A stretch of 64,000 bases of DNA, taken from positions 1 through 64,000 of the forward strand of contig JABEUN010000079.1 in the NCBI GenBank assembly GCA_013044385.1. Reading direction: 5' to 3'. This stretch comes from Acidimicrobiaceae bacterium. Its GTDB lineage: Bacteria > Actinomycetota > Acidimicrobiia > Acidimicrobiales > Acidimicrobiaceae. The translations under genes and the position numbers were made by a program. Below, piece after piece: positions 7,998 through 17,674 of this stretch (positions are counted from its first letter, which is position 1; the number at the start of each line of letters is the position of its first letter). The notes under the pieces were generated by a model. It ran no database searches. It worked only from the letters and a program-made list of their open reading frames with translations, and was not told the DNA's origin.

Positions 7998-9581
7998 GTG
8001 ACCACAAACAGCAGTTTCACAACCATTGGTGCGACCCTCGCCGAGGCCACGGCAGACAGCCCGGACCGCCCATTTTTGATTGATCAAGATAGAACGACCA
8101 CATTCGCCGCGCTGAAGCTACGTGCGGACATGGTCTCTCAGGGTCTAATCGAACGTGGATATAGCTCTGGTGATCGCTTGGCGGTGGCGGTTACCAACAG
8201 GCGAGAGTGGGCAGAGGTCTTCTTCGGCGCGGCACAGATCGGAGTTGTCGTTGTCACGTTGAACGTCAGATACCGGGAATCCGAACTCGAATACATGTTG
8301 AACCAGTCCGAGAGCAGGGGTGTCATCACACACGCTTCGCTAGCCGGCTTCGACTATGTCGGCTTCTATCAAGACTTTATGAGCCGGATTCCCACGGTCA
8401 AAGACCTATTTTTCCTCGATCACCCAAGCTACGAATCTCTCGTCGACCACGAGGCAAACATCAGCGCCCTGGAGGTCGCAACCAACGGGGTTGTTCCCTC
8501 TGACCCGGCCGTTATTCTCTACACCTCGGGGACAACGGGTCGACCTAAAGGTGCAACAATCACCCATCAGTCGATACTGTCCTCCGCGATTGCCCAGGTA
8601 GAACACTTCGCAACAGCGCCAGATGACTCTATGGCCGGCCACCTTCCTTTCAACCACGTCGGCGGCGTCACCTGCACGTTGGTCGGATCATTAGTAGCAC
8701 GCAGCTCGATACATCTCATCGAAAACTTCTCTGCGGCCGAAGCAATCCGCGTACTATCTACTGGTCAGTTGACAACCTTCTCCGGTGTTCCGACCATGTT
8801 TGTATTACTGCTGGCAAATCCAGAACTTGCCAAAGTGGACACGCGTAAGATCCGAAACGTCGTGGTCGGAGGATCGAACGTGGAGCCAGCGCTGCTCGCC
8901 AAGCTGAAGGTAGTCTTTCCTTCCGCCCGTCTATTCAACCTCTACGGACTGTCAGAGACTTCAGGATCGTGCATAATATCCTCGCCAACTGATACCGACG
9001 AGCAGATTACCTCTACCATCGGCGAGGCGACCGGAGAGTACGAACTCCGGTGTGTGGATTTGAATATGAACCCAGTACCGAAGGGGTCTGAGGGAGAACT
9101 TCAGGTTCGTGGCGACTGTGTGATCTCGGGATACTGGAGAATGCCCGAGGAGACTTCGGCGGCGATATCTGACGACGGCTGGCTGTCGACGGGTGACATG
9201 GCCATAATCCGCCAAGACGACCACGTAGTCCTCAAAGGCAGGAAGAAGGAGATGTTCATCCAGGGAGGTTACAACGTCTACCCAGTGGAAGTCGAAAACG
9301 TACTCACTCAGCATCCCTCGGTTGCAATGGCTGCTGGCATCCCGGTCGACGATTCCCACATGGGCGAGGTGGGGCGCTACTACATTCAACTTAGAGTGGG
9401 TCAGGCGGCAACCCCCGAGGAACTGATCGAGTTCTGCACATCGAGACTCGCCGATTACAAGCTCCCGAGACAGATCGTCTTCGTTGAAGAATTCCCACTG
9501 ACACCTGTAGGCAAGATTCAGAAGTCAGTTCTGAAAGAGCGGATCACCGCTCCGGTGCACTCGGTGAGACCGAGCCACTGA
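7998..9581 (+). CDS. AMP-forming acyl-CoA synthetase (ANL superfamily)
   Basis: It activates a carboxylic acid through an acyl-adenylate and transfers it to CoA. The 527 residues show the P-loop-like ILYTSGTTGRPKGA (about 171-184), NLYGLSETSG, the hinge-region STGDMA and the C-terminal VGKIQKSVLKER with the catalytic lysine. The pattern fits medium or long-chain fatty acid or aromatic acid ligases; the substrate cannot be told. It starts at GTG 7998 and stands alone behind the ssrA terminator, with about 220 bp before the next gene. No partner genes of beta-oxidation are adjacent. Confidence 0.9.
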   Translation: MTTNSSFTTIGATLAEATADSPDRPFLIDQDRTTTFAALKLRADMVSQGLIERGYSSGDRLAVAVTNRREWAEVFFGAAQIGVVVVTLNVRYRESELEYMLNQSESRGVITHASLAGFDYVGFYQDFMSRIPTVKDLFFLDHPSYESLVDHEANISALEVATNGVVPSDPAVILYTSGTTGRPKGATITHQSILSSAIAQVEHFATAPDDSMAGHLPFNHVGGVTCTLVGSLVARSSIHLIENFSAAEAIRVLSTGQLTTFSGVPTMFVLLLANPELAKVDTRKIRNVVVGGSNVEPALLAKLKVVFPSARLFNLYGLSETSGSCIISSPTDTDEQITSTIGEATGEYELRCVDLNMNPVPKGSEGELQVRGDCVISGYWRMPEETSAAISDDGWLSTGDMAIIRQDDHVVLKGRKKEMFIQGGYNVYPVEVENVLTQHPSVAMAAGIPVDDSHMGEVGRYYIQLRVGQAATPEELIEFCTSRLADYKLPRQIVFVEEFPLTPVGKIQKSVLKERITAPVHSVRPSH

Positions 9582-9802
9582 TCGTCGGTTTCGACAATCC
9601 GAAACAGCGATATCAACTATCTTTCTACGTATAATAATACATTGTCTCAGCAGAAGGGACCTTCGGCAGATGCGTCGGCCGGTCGACCCTACTACCTCTC
9701 CACCCATTGCCGAAACTATCGGGCCATTCACTGCTAAGCACCACCCCAAGGTCGTCTTATACCTACATCAGTGGGAGCAAAGACATACGAAGAGGAGGAG
9801 TT

Positions 9803-10441
9803 ATGCAGACTCTAGAAATTGTCAATCAACCCAAAGCAACAAGATGGCTCTTCAGCAGTCCGACCGCCGGTTACATCTGGCTAGTGGTGAGGCTCTGGCT
9901 CGGTTACGAGTGGTTACATGCAGGATGGTCAAAGCTGTTTGGAGCGGAATCCCAAGCGTTTTGGACCACGGGCCTGGGGCTCAAAGGCTTCGCTACCGGT
10001 GCAATAGCATCGCACTCTGGGGCACATGCCCCCGTGGTATACGGATGGTGGGTAGCGTTCCTAAGGGACTTCGTACTTCCAAACTACAGCTGGATCGCAA
10101 AGGTCGTCGCACTGGGTGAGGCCCTCATCGGTATCGCCCTGATCCTCGGATTCATGACCGGTCTGACCGCCCTTCTGGGCCTCATACTCAACCTCACATA
10201 CCTGTACTCAGGTACCGTGTCGACCAACCCGACCTTCGTAGTCCTTGGTGTGCTGTTGATCGCAGCCTGGAGGATCGCAGGACTCTACGGAGCTGACTAC
10301 TTCGTACTTCCCGAACTCAGAAGACTTCTGCACGGACACAAGGACACCACCAGTGCCGGACCGACCGAGACCGCAGCGACTACAACAACGCAGGTCAAGT
10401 CAGCAGACTCAGTTGAGCGTCAGACGGTGAGCAGCAGCTGA
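9803..10441 (+). CDS. DoxX/DoxD-like integral membrane protein
   Basis: This is a 212-residue membrane protein with about four or five hydrophobic helices. It has the DoxX/DoxD pattern: an early RLWLGYEWLHAGWSK helix, a G-rich helix with GEALIGIALILGFMTG, and a following LLGLILNLTYLYSGT. DoxD is the large subunit of archaeal thiosulfate:quinone oxidoreductase; other DoxX proteins act in redox or sulfur stress, so the role here is open. The ATG at 9803 follows AGAGGAGGAG, a strong Shine-Dalgarno, so the longer in-frame start at 9707 is rejected. The C-terminal 40 residues are Thr/Ser-rich and hydrophilic. A strong terminator follows. Confidence 0.85.
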   Translation: MQTLEIVNQPKATRWLFSSPTAGYIWLVVRLWLGYEWLHAGWSKLFGAESQAFWTTGLGLKGFATGAIASHSGAHAPVVYGWWVAFLRDFVLPNYSWIAKVVALGEALIGIALILGFMTGLTALLGLILNLTYLYSGTVSTNPTFVVLGVLLIAAWRIAGLYGADYFVLPELRRLLHGHKDTTSAGPTETAATTTTQVKSADSVERQTVSSS

Positions 10442-10473
10442 ACCTTCTCCCACCCGGTTCTGAGACTCGAACC

Positions 10474-10510
10474 AAATAGGGGCCACCAATCTGGTGGCCC
10501 CTATTTTTTT
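10474..10510 (+). terminator. Strong Rho-independent terminator
   Basis: A perfect 15-bp stem (10474-10488 with 10492-10506) has an ATC loop and is followed by a run of seven T (10504-10510). It ends the DoxX-like transcript. The A-rich left edge means it may also stop the convergent minus-strand gene that ends at 10550. Confidence 0.92.
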
Positions 10511-10549
10511 AATTATGTGACCAAAACCGAATAAAGGTTCGGAACGGAT

Positions 10550-12679
10550 CTAACTCCTCAAAATGACCAGAGCGTCTAAGGCAACCGCTCGGCCCCCTCT
10601 GCTTATGGCGACTGGGTTTACGTCCACCTCTGAAACGTCATCGACCTGGCTGATTAATTTTGCAACCGCGAGGATCGCGTCAGCTAGCGAATCTGCAGCA
10701 GTTGCGCTCCGGAATCGGCCTGAAATGATCGAACTTCCCGCCCGGGTACGCGATATCAGCTCTATTGCATCGCGCCTTGTAAGTCCCCCTGCCAATGCAA
10801 CGACCGAATCCCCAATCACTTCGGCCAATACCCCTCCAGTGCCAACCACAACAACGGCTCCGAACTCCGGATCCCTCTTCGCACCTACTATGAACTCGAG
10901 TTGTGGAGGCACCATCTCTTGAACAAGCACTCCCCTTACATGGGAGCCGCCGGTCGCAGTCGCCGCAGCGACGGTAACTCTCTCAAAGGCGTCCCTAACG
11001 GCTCCGGATGAGCCGACACCCAACACCACCGCTCCAGCCTCGGACTTGTGCATCAAGCTGGGGCAGTCAGATTTGATGACCACCGGGTATCCCAGTTCTC
11101 CCGCTGCCGCTACAGCGCCATCCGGATTCGATGCGGCTATAGTCCTGACGGGTTCGGCGCCAAGGCGTCTAAGCAGTTGCAGCGACTCCCACTCCGGCAG
11201 TATTCCCCCGTCCCAGTCGAGCTGCAACCCGGCCAAGTCAAGCGGTGCTGGAACTTCACGGTCATCCTCACTCGCTTTTGCCGTGCCGAGTCGATGCATC
11301 GCAGCGACCAGCCTGACCGCCCTCACCGGATTCTCGATGACCGGAATTCCGGCCTCCCTCAGCTCATCGAGCAGGATATCAGTGGTTAGTCCGGAGAAAA
11401 AGATCGGAACGCCGAAACGCTTCCTTACCTCAACAATCCTCCTGATCGCCGGCGCCGCGAGACTCTCGGCCAACGAAGTATGTCCGAGAAATACCACTAC
11501 CGAATCCACAAGGGACGCAGTGCAGAGTTCCTCAAGGAAAGCCCCGGCTATGTTCGCATCGTTCAGGAACTGCCCGGTGAAGTCGATTGGATTCTCGAGC
11601 CCAGCAAAGGGGACAAGGGAGCGTAGGCGTTCCTTCAGATCCTCTGGCACCGCGGGAAGTTCTATTCCACTTTCGATCGCCTGATCGGCCATCATGATTC
11701 CGACACCACCGGAGACCGTCAAAAGCGCAGATCTGAGACTCTTTGGGTAGCAATCGAATGAGGCAGCTTCAGCAATCTCGATCAGGTCCTCAAGGTCTGC
11801 AGCTCTCGAAACTCCATATCGGTCGAACACGGCATCGAAGACCCTGTCGTCTCCCACCATCGCTCCGGTGTGGGACAGCGCCGCCCTACCACCTGCCTCG
11901 GACCTACCGGCTTTGAGCAGCACCACCGGCTTTCCGGCCCGCTGCGCCCGCTCTAGCGCAACCATTAGGGCACGTCCGTTCCTCACCCCTTCGATGTATC
12001 CTGCGATTACTGAGATCTCGGGGTCGTCTGCGAGATAGGAGATGCAGTCTGCAATTGTTACCACGGCTTCGTTACCCGTTGCGATCCAGGTGTGGACGCC
12101 CAGTCCCCTTCGTCTAGCCTGTGCCAGAAAGTATGAACCGAATGCACCGCTCTGGCAGGCGAAACCGACTGAACCCGTCTTTAGGGTCCCCGACTCCAAC
12201 GTCGCCGTAAAGGTAGCCGCCGAGCCAATGGAGGTATTTATCACGCCTAGACAGTTGGGACCCAGCAGCGGAATTCCGACCTCCTCGCAGAGTTGGCTGA
12301 GTCTCTCCTGCGCATCGGCTCCAACCTGATCCAGTTCGGCATAGCCGGAGGAGAAGACGACCAAAGATCCAGCTCCCGCTTCTGCAGCCTCACGGACCAC
12401 TGATTCGACCATCTTCGCCCCGACCGAGACTACGACCAGATCAGGTGGCATCGGCAGGTCACCGAGTGAAGCGTAAGTCTTCATCTGGAAGATCTCTTTG
12501 TACTTCGGATTGATCGGGTAGATTTCGCCCTCGAATCCCATCTCAATGGTGGCGGCGATTGGTCGGCCGCCGATCCTGGTAGGGTCGTCAGACGCACCGA
12601 CAACCGCAATAGATCTCGGCCGTATGATGCGACTGAGATAGTGACTGGCAAGCAGACCCGCCTCATCCCTCTCGAGCAA
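10550..12679 (-). CDS. ADP-forming acyl-CoA synthetase, fused alpha-beta (acetate-CoA ligase type)
   Basis: The 709-residue single-chain enzyme interconverts acyl-CoA, ADP and phosphate with acid, CoA and ATP. An N-terminal CoA-binding Rossmann domain begins IAVVGASDDPTRIGGRP. Two succinyl-CoA-ligase-like domains follow, with GPNCLGVIN and the region ALSHTGAMVGDD carrying the likely phospho-histidine. A C-terminal ATP-grasp domain follows with PVVIKSDCPSLMHKSEAGAV and GVLVQEMVPPQLEFIVGAKR. This domain order is that of the protein acetyl-CoA-synthetase/ACD family. No C-terminal GNAT acetyltransferase domain is attached, so it is not the Pat-type fusion. A divergent TetR regulator starts about 290 bp away and may control it. 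Confidence 0.9.
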   Translation of the reverse strand: MLERDEAGLLASHYLSRIIRPRSIAVVGASDDPTRIGGRPIAATIEMGFEGEIYPINPKYKEIFQMKTYASLGDLPMPPDLVVVSVGAKMVESVVREAAEAGAGSLVVFSSGYAELDQVGADAQERLSQLCEEVGIPLLGPNCLGVINTSIGSAATFTATLESGTLKTGSVGFACQSGAFGSYFLAQARRRGLGVHTWIATGNEAVVTIADCISYLADDPEISVIAGYIEGVRNGRALMVALERAQRAGKPVVLLKAGRSEAGGRAALSHTGAMVGDDRVFDAVFDRYGVSRAADLEDLIEIAEAASFDCYPKSLRSALLTVSGGVGIMMADQAIESGIELPAVPEDLKERLRSLVPFAGLENPIDFTGQFLNDANIAGAFLEELCTASLVDSVVVFLGHTSLAESLAAPAIRRIVEVRKRFGVPIFFSGLTTDILLDELREAGIPVIENPVRAVRLVAAMHRLGTAKASEDDREVPAPLDLAGLQLDWDGGILPEWESLQLLRRLGAEPVRTIAASNPDGAVAAAGELGYPVVIKSDCPSLMHKSEAGAVVLGVGSSGAVRDAFERVTVAAATATGGSHVRGVLVQEMVPPQLEFIVGAKRDPEFGAVVVVGTGGVLAEVIGDSVVALAGGLTRRDAIELISRTRAGSSIISGRFRSATAADSLADAILAVAKLISQVDDVSEVDVNPVAISRGGRAVALDALVILRS

Positions 12680-12970
12680 TTTCCCCTCCAGTTACAAATT
12701 CCCGATCCATTGTCGGAAAGCCTGACGTATACCAACTGCAACGCCGGCTCATCCCGAACCTCCCGGGCTAGGACGCGAAGCCTAGTCTTACAGTCAACCT
12801 TGGACCGAAACCATGTTTAGGTGCCAATCGACTCTGCGTTATGCTAACAAAACAGCTCGGCTCTGATGGCTAGGATGAATTGACCAGAGATCTGCGGCTC
12901 GTAGCTTGGTGGCTAAAGAATCCCGTACTTTCTGCCGATCGTAGAGTATTGCACTAGACCAGCTGGATTC

Positions 12971-13585
12971 ATGGGCCAGCGAGATATCGGGAGATACCAG
13001 TTGGCGAGAACCCCTGACCTTGAACGGAAGCAAGATCTGCTGGACGACGTCACCAACTACGTCCGCAGCAACGGCGTATCGGCGCTGAGTCTGCGACCCC
13101 TAGCAAAGGGGGTGTCCACAAGTCCAAGAAACCTCCTCTACCACTTTGGGTCATCGTCAGAAATGATCGGTTCGATCATCGACCGGTCACTCCAGATCGA
13201 TTGTCTGGGTGTGGAAAAGGCGCTCGACGATATCCATCCCGCAGCTCCGTCAAAGGTTCTCCTGACCATCTGGAACTACATCGCCAGCCACCACAACGCG
13301 ATCAGACTCTACGTCGACATCAGTTCTGTAGGACAGGCCACACTGAACGAACTAGAAGACCGGATTGAGCAGCTCACAAAGTCATGGCGGGATGCCATCT
13401 CAAACTCGATGATTGCGAATGGAACGGTTGAGTCCGATGCGAGAGAGTTCGCGGATCTGACGCTTTCGACCCTGTGGGGGTCCATCGTCAACCTCGGATC
13501 ATCAGCAGACGGTTCCGATTCTGCGGAGCCACCCGCCATCTCCCGACTCATGAGGATCCTGGACTCTCAAACCAGTCGCACTTAG
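12971..13585 (+). CDS. TetR-family transcriptional regulator
   Basis: The 204-residue protein has an N-terminal helix-turn-helix of TetR type, about residues 15-60: LLDDVTNYVRSNGVSALSLR, then GVSTSPRNLLYHFGSSSEMI. The remaining helical part should bind a ligand and dimerise. It is divergent from the ADP-forming acyl-CoA synthetase (about 290 bp shared upstream region) and convergent with modBC. A role controlling the divergent synthetase is the natural inference; no clear operator was identified. Confidence 0.85.
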   Translation: MGQRDIGRYQLARTPDLERKQDLLDDVTNYVRSNGVSALSLRPLAKGVSTSPRNLLYHFGSSSEMIGSIIDRSLQIDCLGVEKALDDIHPAAPSKVLLTIWNYIASHHNAIRLYVDISSVGQATLNELEDRIEQLTKSWRDAISNSMIANGTVESDAREFADLTLSTLWGSIVNLGSSADGSDSAEPPAISRLMRILDSQTSRT

Positions 13586-13630
13586 TGTGGGATCTTCAAT
13601 CAGAACTTTTCAACTTCCCTCTTTGGTAGT

Positions 13631-15574
13631 TCACCTACTCAATACGGCGATCCGGCTCGGATCCACCGAGACACTTACCTGGGAACCAACCGTAAAGGGG
13701 GCATCTTCTCCCCACGGGCCACTGATAAGAAGGCGAAGATCACCGAAGCCAGACTGGCTCGCAACTGACACCTCAGTCTCAGTTCTGTAGCCCAAATCTG
13801 ACCAGCGTTCTATTCTGGCCCGACCGGATAGTAGCACCAGTCCTCCGCCACCTCCGGGTGTCGGTTCCGCAAACTGCATCAACGGGCCATCAGAATTGTG
13901 ATTATGGACCTTTAAGTCCACTGCCCTTATCGCAATTAATACGCCATCGCGATGGGTTGAGCGGAGTAACTGACTGGTCTGAATCGGGAGTACCTCGATT
14001 GGAAGGATATTCTCATACCCGACCAACATCGCCACGGTCGCAGTGCCTGGAGATCTGATGACATCTCCGACACTACCACTTTGGACTACTTCACCGCCTG
14101 ACACCACGGCGAGCGAAGTCCCGAGCAAAGCGGCCTCATCGACGTCGTGGGTCACTGTCAATGAGGCGATCTTCGACTCCGCCAGCCACTTGGACAGTAG
14201 GTGCTGGAAGCGTCGCCTCTGCGGCAAGTCCAGGCCAGAGAACGGCTCGTCCAGAAGTAGTAGGCGCGCACTGGACATGATTCCCCGTGCAACTGCGACC
14301 CTCTGCACCTGGCCACCTGACAGCTCCGTCGGTAGGCGACCCATCAGCTCTCTCAACTCAAACTCGTCTACCAGCCGATCAAGATCGGGCCCCCGACCAC
14401 CAGACGAAAGCGCAGCGAGTCGCAGTTGCTGGCTGACGGTCAGATAGCTGACCAGACCAGAGGTCTGCGGGACGAGGACGACGTCCCTCGACTGCAATTG
14501 CCTCTTCGAGCCGTCAGAACTCACAATCGAGACTGAACGGACTCCCTGAGCATCGATTAACTCCCACGCGCCGGCGATCGCAGCGAGCAACATCGACTTC
14601 CCAGCACCGGAAAACCCGAGGATCGATGACCTTCCAGCCAGCTGAAGGTCTGCCCTTATCGAAAATCCAGGGTTCACAGCATCGACGTCTATCAAGACCC
14701 CGTCAGCATCCCCCTCATCCTGGATCAACTCTCCATCTGGCAGTGGCTTGACCCTCCTCTCCAACATGAGAAGAGCCAATGAGGTAGGGAATCGAATCGA
14801 GCTGATCAGTATCGCCCCCACCACCGTCATGAGGATCGTCACCTCTACGACTGGTACCGTTGCCGAAAGTCCAGTTCCATCGAATTTGACGAATGTGAGA
14901 ATCGGAAGGGAGTAGGGGTGGAAGGCGACCAGGACGGTTGCCCCGAACTCGCCCATCGCTCTCAGCCAACCCAGCAGCAGTGCGGTCCTGATGCCTGCCC
15001 ATGCGCTCGGCAAAGCGAACAGTGTGAAGGCTGCGAGTTCACCTAGCCCTAGGCTCCTGGCATTCCAGCGGTGATACCTGTCGAGTTGGGAAAAAGCTGA
15101 CCTCGACCCCTCTATCACGAACGGTATCGAGACGAACGTCATGGCAGCAGTTACGCCCAATAGGGTGTTGACGAGTCGTCCACCCAACAGTCGACCAAAC
15201 AGCGCATAAGGGCCAAACGCCAATAACAGCATGACACCTGCGACCATCGGAGGCACACCCATTGGGATCCGGACCAGGAGCGTGAGTAGCGAATTAAGCC
15301 TCGACCTCCTCGCCAGGAGGTAGCCACACGGGACTCCAAACAGCAAAGACAACACCAAGGCGCTGGCAGAACCCGCAAAGGAGACCCAGGCGGCACCTCC
15401 GACACCGGAGAAGTCCAATCCGGATCTGAGATGTGTGGCAGCAAAGGCCACCAAGACCCCGACTGGAATACCCAAGAAGGCGAGAATAACGATAGAGGAG
15501 AGCCAGAAGACCGAACTCCGGCCGATGCTCATACCTCGGCGCCCCTTTTTGTCGAGCTCACCCCCCAAGTTCAC
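13631..15574 (-). CDS. modBC: Fused molybdate/tungstate ABC transporter, permease plus ATPase (ModB-ModC)
   Basis: A single 647-residue chain joins two transporter parts. Residues about 15-270 form the inner-membrane permease with the EAA-type loop (around AFTLFALPSAWAGIRTALLL then MGEFGATVLV). Residues about 290-500 are the ABC ATPase: Walker A GFSGAGKS, Q-loop VLVPQTSG, signature LSGGQVQRVAVAR, Walker B LLLLDEPFSGLD and the H-loop TVTHD. The C-terminal part (about 510-647) is beta-rich and resembles the regulatory or TOBE region. It starts at GTG overlapping the modA stop; an ATG at 15532 after GCCGAGG is an alternative. The fusion forces one ATPase per permease. Confidence 0.9.
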   Translation of the reverse strand: MNLGGELDKKGRRGMSIGRSSVFWLSSIVILAFLGIPVGVLVAFAATHLRSGLDFSGVGGAAWVSFAGSASALVLSLLFGVPCGYLLARRSRLNSLLTLLVRIPMGVPPMVAGVMLLLAFGPYALFGRLLGGRLVNTLLGVTAAMTFVSIPFVIEGSRSAFSQLDRYHRWNARSLGLGELAAFTLFALPSAWAGIRTALLLGWLRAMGEFGATVLVAFHPYSLPILTFVKFDGTGLSATVPVVEVTILMTVVGAILISSIRFPTSLALLMLERRVKPLPDGELIQDEGDADGVLIDVDAVNPGFSIRADLQLAGRSSILGFSGAGKSMLLAAIAGAWELIDAQGVRSVSIVSSDGSKRQLQSRDVVLVPQTSGLVSYLTVSQQLRLAALSSGGRGPDLDRLVDEFELRELMGRLPTELSGGQVQRVAVARGIMSSARLLLLDEPFSGLDLPQRRRFQHLLSKWLAESKIASLTVTHDVDEAALLGTSLAVVSGGEVVQSGSVGDVIRSPGTATVAMLVGYENILPIEVLPIQTSQLLRSTHRDGVLIAIRAVDLKVHNHNSDGPLMQFAEPTPGGGGGLVLLSGRARIERWSDLGYRTETEVSVASQSGFGDLRLLISGPWGEDAPFTVGSQVSVSVDPSRIAVLSR

Positions 15575-16611
15575 AATGCCGAACGCAGACCAGTTGGAAT
15601 TGAGCCTGTGTCACCCACTACCACTGGCTTCTCGACATTCAGACCGACCTTCGTCAACACCGCTTGTCCCCTAGGCGAATAGAGGTACTTAACAAATGCA
15701 ACCGCAGCAGCCTCATCTGGGGCGCCTTTCAGTATCGTCACCGTAAAGCTTGCGCCCAGGTCTATGCCCGTGGGGACGGTAGGAATATTCGCTAACTTCG
15801 CCTCATTGGAGAAGAAGAAGCCCGCATCCAATTGGCCCGAGTTCAGGCGGGCCACGAGGGTCTCCTCGGGAAAAACTTGGGCTGGATTCTCAGTCGGGCC
15901 GAGAATCTGGTTGACAAGGTTCGGCTGATTAAGTTTCGCCGCCTCAGCCTGGACCAACTTGACAGTCAGCCCCCCCTTAGGATCCAGGGCCGGATCGGTG
16001 CGTCCAATCTTGATTCCCGGCTTAGACATCACGGTGTACCACGGTTCGGACTTGAAGTCAGGAGCAAAGCTCGAAGCAGGGCTGTAACCAATGACTAGCG
16101 GAGCCTTTGCGAGCAGTGAATACCAGCTTACGAATCCCCCATTTGCGGCCCCCTCCAGGCTTGCATTGACCGCAGGAGCAGCGGAAATGAACACGTCTGC
16201 GGCGATCAACCTTCCCTTGATCTGGTTGGCGAGGCCCGTGGATCCCCCGGGCGTTCCGTTCAATGTATACCCGGTTGCGGCGTGGAAATCAGGGCCTATG
16301 TAGTTCTCCATGGCTCCGACAAGACTTCCCGCATAGAGCAACGTCACCGAACCAGAGTGCTTCTGAGTCGCAACAGACGTCGACGAAGCACTGGAGGATG
16401 ATGCACTACTGTTCTGAGCAGACGTCGACGGAGCACCGTTTCCACATGCCGACAGCAACACACAACTAACGGCTAATGGAAGCAGTACACCGAACTTACC
16501 GAAACGTACGAGACCTTTCAACTTCACTCCATTTTCTAAACTCACGACTATCAACTTCTTCAAAACCCGCCGGTACGGCCCACTGGATCGCGCCGATTGG
16601 TCTTGGATCAT
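15571..16611 (-). CDS. modA: Molybdate/tungstate ABC transporter substrate-binding lipoprotein
   Basis: This periplasm-side binding protein delivers the oxyanion to the ModBC permease. A hydrophobic signal with lipobox LLSAC is followed by a Ser/Thr-rich linker. The mature domain starts SVTLLYAGSLVGAMENYIGP, the pattern of the WtpA/ModA tungstate-molybdate group. PGGSTGLANQI and ADVFISA are further anion-site blocks. The nominal ATG at 16611 overlaps the regulator gene; an in-frame GTG at about 16527 would place the signal peptide closer to the N-terminus and is plausible. It overlaps modBC by four bases. Confidence 0.9.
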   Translation of the reverse strand: MIQDQSARSSGPYRRVLKKLIVVSLENGVKLKGLVRFGKFGVLLPLAVSCVLLSACGNGAPSTSAQNSSASSSSASSTSVATQKHSGSVTLLYAGSLVGAMENYIGPDFHAATGYTLNGTPGGSTGLANQIKGRLIAADVFISAAPAVNASLEGAANGGFVSWYSLLAKAPLVIGYSPASSFAPDFKSEPWYTVMSKPGIKIGRTDPALDPKGGLTVKLVQAEAAKLNQPNLVNQILGPTENPAQVFPEETLVARLNSGQLDAGFFFSNEAKLANIPTVPTGIDLGASFTVTILKGAPDEAAAVAFVKYLYSPRGQAVLTKVGLNVEKPVVVGDTGSIPTGLRSAL

Positions 16612-17666
16612 CTCGCCATCGCGTATCCGGGCAAGGCCTGCACCTCTCTCGAAAGCAAGTTCGAGTGGAGCTCATTTATGATCCGTTCAACTATCACGGG
16701 ATCGTTAGAACCATCTGCCCAAATCAGCAACGACTTCTGCTCATAGGACTCGATGACTTCCAGTCCCTCGTCTAGGGCTATGGAGGTGGCGACTAGTCCG
16801 TAATCGGCCAGTCCGAGCTTGATCGCCATGGCAGCAGATCGATGATCTGGGAACTCTGGAAGCCCGGTTGGAGACAGCGTGCTGAGACTCGTACCGAGTC
16901 TGGTGAGCTCAGCATCCAGAAGCGACATCGCACCCGACCCATCTGGTCGGCGCGCGAGGCGGTAGCCCCCAGAATTAGCCGCTCCCAAGGAGGTGATTCT
17001 CTTTGGATTGCCAGCACCGACCACCATCGAGATAGTCCAGGTGCAGAGTTCGACCGATCTGAAACCACCTTCGGCCAGCCAATCGTGGGTCCCGGAAGGA
17101 TCTGAGTGTATGAGTCCGAAATTGGTCAGACCGGTTTGCACCTCTTCCTTTGCGACTGAGTTCTGGGAGAGGATCCACCTGTATCCGTTAGAGGGATCCA
17201 TTTTTGACATCCAGTCGGCGAGAACCCCGAGGCTCGGATCGCAACCAGACAGGAAGATGGAGCGTCCCGAACCGCGCCCATGAGTGATCGATCCATCCAG
17301 CATCAGCGCATCGGACTGTCCACCGGAGATCCTCCCACCGGGAGCCTCCATCCTTCGAGCGACCAATCGATCTCTGACACGGCCCACAGCAAGGCGATAG
17401 CTCCGACCCGGTTCCGGCGCGAAATCCAGAGCCGGCTCATCGGTTTTCGCACCGAAGAGTTCCTCTGCGGTACTACCCAGCTGGCCTGCGATCTGCAGCG
17501 CCACCTTGACCGAAGGCGTGCTCTGGCCCGTCTCGATCGCATGGAGCGCCTGCCGGGATATGCCTATGCGCCTTGCGAACTCTCCGGGAGAGATACCGAG
17601 TTCACCTCGTCGGGCAGCAACTTGATTCCCTATCACCACACAGACCCCCACCGTTTCGTAAAGCAT
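16608..17666 (-). CDS. XRE-type regulator with substrate-binding-protein-like domain (molybdate operon regulator)
   Basis: The 352-residue protein starts with an XRE helix-turn-helix (about residues 14-65: GISPGEFARRIGISRQALHA, IETGQSTPS). A long periplasmic-binding-protein-like domain follows (about 115-335), of the kind that senses small anions or molybdate-related ligands. No signal peptide is present, so it is cytoplasmic. Its stop overlaps the modA start by four bases, so it is the first gene of the modA-modBC operon and probably its regulator, functionally replacing ModE. The start is uncertain: the ATG at 17666 lies inside a palindrome; GTG codons just downstream are alternatives. Confidence 0.85.
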   Translation of the reverse strand: MLYETVGVCVVIGNQVAARRGELGISPGEFARRIGISRQALHAIETGQSTPSVKVALQIAGQLGSTAEELFGAKTDEPALDFAPEPGRSYRLAVGRVRDRLVARRMEAPGGRISGGQSDALMLDGSITHGRGSGRSIFLSGCDPSLGVLADWMSKMDPSNGYRWILSQNSVAKEEVQTGLTNFGLIHSDPSGTHDWLAEGGFRSVELCTWTISMVVGAGNPKRITSLGAANSGGYRLARRPDGSGAMSLLDAELTRLGTSLSTLSPTGLPEFPDHRSAAMAIKLGLADYGLVATSIALDEGLEVIESYEQKSLLIWADGSNDPVIVERIINELHSNLLSREVQALPGYAMAR

Positions 17667-17674
17667 ACATTACG
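17657..17674. promoter_or_regulatory. Candidate operator, CGTAA-N8-TTACG
   Basis: A perfect 5-bp dyad separated by eight bases overlaps the annotated start of the XRE-PBP regulator gene. The size suits an XRE dimer and the position suits autoregulation of the molybdate operon. No experimental or comparative support is available from this sequence alone. Confidence 0.35.

Noticed and set aside
11046-11684. 212-codon plus-strand frame
   Set aside because: Antisense shadow of the ADP-forming acyl-CoA synthetase; serine- and alanine-rich pseudo-translation.
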